Positions 59,695-64,000 of a stretch of 64,000 nucleotides of DNA are shown here, in pieces. Within the stretch, counting starts at the first letter, position 1. Each line of letters starts with the position of its first letter. The notes below the pieces were generated by a model, which had not been told where the DNA came from, made no database searches, and worked only from the letters and a program-made list of their open reading frames with translations. A program made the translations under genes and the position numbers. Source of the stretch: Amanita rubescens (lineage: Eukaryota; Basidiomycota; Agaricomycetes; Agaricales; Amanitaceae); assembly GCA_015039365.1 (NCBI GenBank), contig WION01000015.1, positions 186,001-250,000 on the forward strand, written 5' to 3'.

Positions 59695-61416
59695 AATTTA
59701 AAAAAAGTAAAGTCGGTAAATATATCATCTACAAACATGATAGGGGTCTGACATCCATGTCAGGAACACTGGACATTATCATGTAGCGAGTTTGCAATGT
59801 AGCATACTATTGAGATTATATTATTATTCATATAACGTACTAGATTCATTGTTATTTTATTTATTCAATTCACCAACCTGCTTATCGTCCCGTTTTAGAC
59901 GGTGAACCTAAAAAGAGATGAAATTCTGCGATGACGGCGGCGAATGTGGTAGAAGCTTGTTCCTGTGCCTGCTGGATTTGCTAGCTGTAAGCTTAGCAAA
60001 AGCCTCGTAAACTGCCTGCGGAAGCCGTCAGCTCGAATGATCTAATGTCCAGGCGCTGGTGGATGGCTTTCAAAAACTCACTCACTCAGACGTTCGAGCC
60101 CAACTGCATTTCATCGCTCTATAGGCTTCATAAACCCATTTGAATCCCGCCGGCATCTCCGATTAAGCCTCTTGGAATCCCAAATGGAGTGATCGCAACA
60201 TGACAGGCGTCAACGAGTCAATATCAAAATGACGGGCGATGCATTGTTCCGGATTATCAGGGCCAATCTTCATTCGACATACTATGTGCGGAGTAGTTAA
60301 GCAACTGCTACGCGATGATCGAACGCTGCAAACGATAACAACCATATTAGAGTTCAAGCATGCGGGCAGGGTCCAGGGTAGACGAATATCTGGCGGTAGG
60401 CCTGTAGGGGAAAAACAAAAGACGAGTTCGAGGATGGTGAAGAGAGAATAGGGCTTTGTTTTCGGACATGATCATCGGGCTAGTTCAACCTGGCCGACCA
60501 AACGCATCAAATCAAATCTAGACTTACGTCCCTAGTAGTACACGATCGCCGAACTTGAGCGGATGTTTTTCATCTCGCAACTTGAGGACCCAGGTATCGG
60601 GGAATCACTATAACCGTCTCTGCAGACAATCGACACACAAACAAGTCCTCTATTGTTAAATTTGAACGTCTGGATTTTGGTGTTGAGAGAGCTAATTGAC
60701 GTCGGTATTTATGCCCGCGCATCTGAATCATGGTGGGAGTTGGATGAATCGGGTCACGGTATGTCACAGCCATGGCTTTTCAACATACCGAGCGTTCGGA
60801 GTAGTAACCACCGTCGTCCGATCCCGCTGATGAACTGAAAGTCCCATGCGGTTGCTGACAGATCCGCCATTCTGGCGCATTCACGCTGACTGGTTTATTT
60901 GCGCCAGCTCAACGTAAACCTTACAGTGAGTGCATATGGCCATCACCCCTATGACCTCAATTATGGACGACCACAGCAAGAGAGACCTTCTTTTTTTCGC
61001 ATGGTACCGAGTGTATAAGCGGACTGAGAGCAACGCCCCTTCTGCATAGCAATGTGGACACACACCGTGTAGTGCTGCATTGCTAGACTACCTGCCTCTG
61101 ATCAGGAGATGCACCTCGTTAAATAACGGTTTTACTTCAGCTATACTAAGTTTCTACCGAGAAAAAGATCAAGGTATGGATTTACGATACTCGAGTGGAA
61201 AAAGAAGAGAAAAGTACGTGCATCATTCCTGTCTGCTATCGAGAAGACCGTCGAAAGCGCGGCTTCCGTCCAACGTGCTCATTGAATGTTGTAATGGTTC
61301 GGGGTACTTGTATCCACGGCCATGATTGGCGATTGGAAGGGGCACTGCTGTCGATTATAGACGAACCGATATCACACCGCCAATCTAGGGGTGCGAATAC
61401 GTCTTCAGACGTTCTG
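59695..61416. other. Spacer between peptide genes 2 and 3
   Basis: About 1.7 kb. Short ORFs (60163-60357 minus; 60653-60838 plus; 60881-61063 minus) have no convincing content. Blocks shared with the upstream part of gene 1 lie from about 61040 onwards. Confidence 0.5.
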
Positions 61417-61483
61417 TGACTCCATAGCTCCAGCTATTTTTCAGCCTGTGCTTAATATACATTCTTGAAACGTATAAAGAGGT
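61417..61483 (+). promoter_or_regulatory. Promoter module of peptide gene 3
   Basis: TGACTCC at 61417-61423, TTTTTCAGCCTGTGCTTA at about 61437-61454, TATAAAGAGGT at 61473-61483. The ATG is 69 nt after the start of the TATA box. Same order and similar spacing as at genes 1 and 2. Confidence 0.8.
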
Positions 61484-61541
61484 GAGTCGCCTGGTGTCAA
61501 TACAACATCTACTTCAACGGCTATACTCGCATTATCCTACA

Positions 61542-61833
61542 ATGAACCAACTCTACGCACTTATTGCTTTCTTCGCCCTCGCCTGGATGGCAGGTGCTTC
61601 ACCTATTCAGGAGAGAGATGTCCCAGTCGTTGGTAAGTACTGCGAAGACTACATTGTCGATCCGGAATTGATGATTGACAGACGGAGGAGATATCGAGAC
61701 CAGGCATGACGCATTTCTGGCTAGTCGCGAGCGAACGATCGTTAACCAAGGTAAGGCTCTGCCATGCACAAGTCCAACATCCTACTTAAGGTTTCTTGCG
61801 GTAATTCAGCGCATTCAATCCTCGAAGTTGTAG
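61542..61833 (+). CDS. Small secreted peptide 3, longer or degenerate tail
   Basis: Exon 1 is 61542-61632: signal peptide MNQLYALIAFFALAWMAGAS, then PIQERDVPVV. The intron is 49 nt (GTAAGTACT...GATTGACAG, 61633-61681). Exon 2 begins ACGGAGGAG, giving V-D-G-G-D-I-E and then DAFLA where genes 1 and 2 have DxxFLxP. The expected stop is out of frame here; translation would run to TAG at 61831, making about 80 residues, unless another intron exists (GTAAGG at about 61750). Reading without splicing stops at 61709. Either the family tail was lost by a small indel or this member evolved a new one. Confidence 0.65.
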
Positions 61834-61869
61834 AATACCAATATTATTATACGGACTGAATTGGATCAG

Positions 61870-61927
61870 AGTATTACGGAGTTCATTACCGAATTTCACA
61901 GTATTACGGGCTTCATTACCGAATTCG
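61870..61927. repeat. Two copies of a ~29-bp repeat
   Basis: AGTATTACGGAGTTCATTAC and AGTATTACGGGCTTCATTAC, each followed by CGAATT, head to tail downstream of peptide gene 3. Confidence 0.8.
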
Positions 61928-61944
61928 TAATTTAGATTGTATTT

Positions 61945-62165
61945 AATGGCTAAAACACTGAAAATCATTTAACCTGGTTGCGCGCCGGCAGTTATGCAAC
62001 ACATGCGACGACGAGTAAAGTCTAAGCGTCTCCAATCAGTAACATACATTGTACTTAAATGGCTAAAAGACTAAAAACCGTTTAACCGGTCGCGTAGCAG
62101 ATATGCGACACATGCGGCGACGAGTAGAAGTCCATGTGTCTCCAAGCAAAACATATATCGCAATA
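61945..62165. repeat. Two copies of a ~113-bp tandem repeat
   Basis: Unit 1 begins at 61945 (AATGGCTAAAACACTGAAAA), unit 2 at 62058 (AATGGCTAAAAGACTAAAAA). Both continue with CGTTTAACC-like, ATGCGACACATGCG-like and GACGAGTA-GTC blocks and end in TGTCTCCAA. No coding content. Confidence 0.8.
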
Positions 62166-62277
62166 AGTTAAAATTCCTCACAGCAATGCACCTGGTACCT
62201 TCAACATAAATAGAGTATAAAGAATCATATAGCCACCAGACGGCGACAAGGATCTAGGTCCAATCTGCACCGGATAA

Positions 62278-63266
62278 TCACGCAGTCTGGTATTGGTACA
62301 TGAAGATCCCTATGGTCGCTTCAGTACCCCTGAACAACTCACAAACGCAAAAACACGCACCCCACGTTGCATTCTGATTCGACCAAACGTCGAGCTGACA
62401 AGAGGGGTTCTCCGCAGCACACGATATCTCAAAAGTTAGGTGGGAACCAGAAGCGCAGGCCAGGGGCTCCGATTCGGTTTCTATCCCACGGGTTCCCCGT
62501 AAGAGCGCCACTCGCTTGACGCAACGGGGTCTATTGCCCCATGACACACGCTCTAGATCTGTGCGCGCAGTGTCCAGCTGACACACATCAAGCGATATAT
62601 TTGGTGTACTTTCGTCGCCCAGGGAGAAAGGGTGGGGCAGGCGTGGCGTTAAGCCCTGGAAGACGTAAGCTGTGAGTGTACACTTTTCCATGCCGAAGTC
62701 CAAGACCCTGAATTGGAGCAATGTGCGAACCTTGCAACGTTAATGAATAAGCCCAAGTAAAGTAGTTTTTGAAATCGCTCTTACCGTGCCATTGACTTGC
62801 AGGTGACGATCTGGAGGGGCGAGCGTGCCGAAATCGCTCAACCATTGATGGTCGCCTTGCGCAGACACCTTGTCTGGATACGTCTCGTAGACTTGGACCG
62901 CGCGTCTCGGCATGTTGATTGTGCGGTTGTAACGGCTCGGTGTCAATTGTCCAGACTCGTAAAGCTCAGTCGAGTCCGACATACGAGCTTCGATATTCGA
63001 GGTCGTCCAGGCCTACTTGAGAGAACAATAAACGAGTTATATAGGTATATGCTGCAATGTCGACTGCGACGAGCACCACCAAGACCGCAACGGCCACAAA
63101 TAATAGATTCGATCTTTTTGGGTGAGAATAGCTTCGGTTTTCAAGTACACTGACTTGGTTAACGTTAGCCGGTAGAAGACGTGGACAAAATTGACGTACT
63201 TTCATCTTGTTCGTTGAAATTCGACTGGTCCAGCAAGCGACTAATTTCTTCTTGGGAGTCCCACAT
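62278..63266 (-). CDS. Type II single-pass membrane protein of unknown function
   Basis: Start at 63266 (MWDSQEEISRLLDQS). The first intron (GTACGTCAAT...CCAAG, about 63157-63203) leads to SVLENRSYSHPKRSNLLFVAVAVLVVLVAVDIAAYTY, one signal-anchor helix. After further introns (about 62970-63010 and 62715-62785) follow YNRTINMPRRAVQVYETYPDKV, then LLQFRVLDFGMEKCTLTAYVFQGLTP, DVCQLDT, NRPRCVKRVALL and FEISCAAENPSCQLDVW, ending GIFMYQYQTA with the stop at 62278. The ectodomain has several Cys and N-x-[ST] sites. Proteins with the 'FRVLDYGMExC ... MYQYQT' pattern are frequent in mushrooms; function unknown. Confidence 0.8.
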
Positions 63267-63514
63267 GATGTTGGTTATGAAGAATGCTACCTTGCGCCGT
63301 TCTTAAGAAATAACACAGCATCCTGGGTATGAATCTGTATGAATGAGGCGATGTATGTTCGATGTCAAGGTGCGGCTAAACCATGAATGGAAACCGGTGA
63401 TTACGATGACAACAGCCTCGGCAAGTTCCATCTCCGGTACCTCGATTCACGGAAGCTCAAAGGTGGAAGCACGGAACACATATATTATCTTCTAGCATGC
63501 AATCTACATAATTT

Positions 63515-64000
63515 TCAAGGAGCCAGAGCAAATACATAAAGAGGCCATTCCCCCCATGGAGATGGAATTGTTATATGACCCTTTTGGTCAAACCCATAAC
63601 TCTTGTAAAAGGGGACCTTAAATAAAAATTAACCAGTACGTACGATACGGACGCGTGTATAACTTACGTTGGCATCCGCGGTAGTGCTAAGTGCCATGGT
63701 GGCGCCGCTGGCGGCGGCCTGATACACCTTAACCGACTGTCAAAGTAAAAAAAGGACAATTACCTTTTCTCGGACGAGATCAATGAGCGTCTTGCCGATC
63801 CGTTTACATTGGTAATCGCGCCGAACCATAGCCATATGCAACCACCATGAGTCAATTTTACCCTAGTAATAATTTCACAGTTGAGTCACTCTTTGCTAGA
63901 GGTCAGGGCTGCACGTACTGTAGGTCCCAGCAGCTCATTAACAAAGGTCGGAAACCTAGACCATGTACTGTCATATTTATTGAACATGTCAGCTTCATAG
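63515..64000 (-). CDS. GNAT-family acetyltransferase, 5' part outside the window
   Basis: The minus-strand exons carry DSWWLHMAMVRRDYQCKRIGKTLIDLVREK, the acetyl-CoA-binding A motif (R/Q-x-x-G-x-G/K type, here Q-C-K-R-I-G-K), then after an intron ASGATMALSTTADAN. The last exon reads VPFYKSYGFDQKGHITIPSPWGEWPLYVFALAP, ending with TGA at 63515-63517. These are the standard motifs A and B of GNAT enzymes, with the Tyr of FYKSYGF. The gene begins beyond base 64000. Substrate unknown. Confidence 0.85.

Larger units (their letters stand above)
61834..62277. other. Spacer made of local tandem repeats
   Basis: Two repeat systems (listed separately) fill most of this stretch; no gene. Confidence 0.6.

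Overview
The window looks like the nuclear genome of a mushroom-forming basidiomycete (Agaricomycetes). The genes carry many introns of about 48-60 nt with GT-AG ends. The families are typical of that group: F-box/LRR-type proteins, A1 aspartic proteases, an NB-ARC/TPR protein, a basidiomycete-type adenylate-forming enzyme, a UstYa-like protein, a tetraspanin and a multi-helix membrane protein. No mitochondrial, viral or bacterial signature was seen. No tRNA, rRNA or CRISPR array could be supported.

Layout. 1-1.4 kb: partial Cys-rich, UIM-like protein. 2.4-9.5 kb: a tandemly duplicated module of FAS1 (fasciclin) gene plus F-box gene. The first unit is intact, the second is decaying and the third is a relic. 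9.7-16.3 kb: BTB/POZ protein, SNF1/AMPK catalytic subunit and two uncharacterised genes. 16.6-22.2 kb: a decayed aspartic protease, a CDP-alcohol phosphotransferase (EPT1/CPT1 type) and a second aspartic protease. 22.4-26.8 kb: a tandem pair of HNH nuclease-like genes (one broken) and an M20 amidohydrolase. 27.5-31.4 kb: a second F-box family with two full genes and one truncated copy between them. 33.4-38.1 kb: a third aspartic protease and a secreted/single-pass membrane protein with an inverted relic of itself. 39.5-43.1 kb: an NB-ARC protein with 15 near-identical 42-residue TPR repeats, inside about 4.5 kb almost without CpG. 44.2-53.9 kb: a tetraspanin relic, an adenylate-forming enzyme, a 2OG-Fe(II) dioxygenase, two poorly known genes and the full tetraspanin. 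54.7-57.1 kb: UstYa-like protein and a multi-helix membrane protein. 58.0-61.8 kb: three tandem two-exon genes for tiny secreted peptides sharing one promoter architecture. 62.3-64 kb: a type II membrane protein and a partial GNAT acetyltransferase.

The most distinctive candidate for something undescribed is the secreted-peptide trio. Each gene encodes a signal peptide ending in Ala-Ser-Pro, has an intron in the same place and phase, and (in copies 1 and 2) a conserved D-x-x-F-L-[KR]-P tail. Each promoter has TGACTCC, a TTTCAG-SCTG box and TATAAAGAGGT in the same order. A UstYa-like gene, a family that modifies ribosomal peptides in known dikaritin pathways, lies about 3 kb away; a link is inference only. 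The second candidate is the CpG desert over the NB-ARC/TPR gene.

Several genes, including the highly conserved SNF1 kinase, are interrupted by single-base frame changes. This suggests residual sequence or assembly errors for some of them, so 'broken' calls that rest on one base are given with caution.
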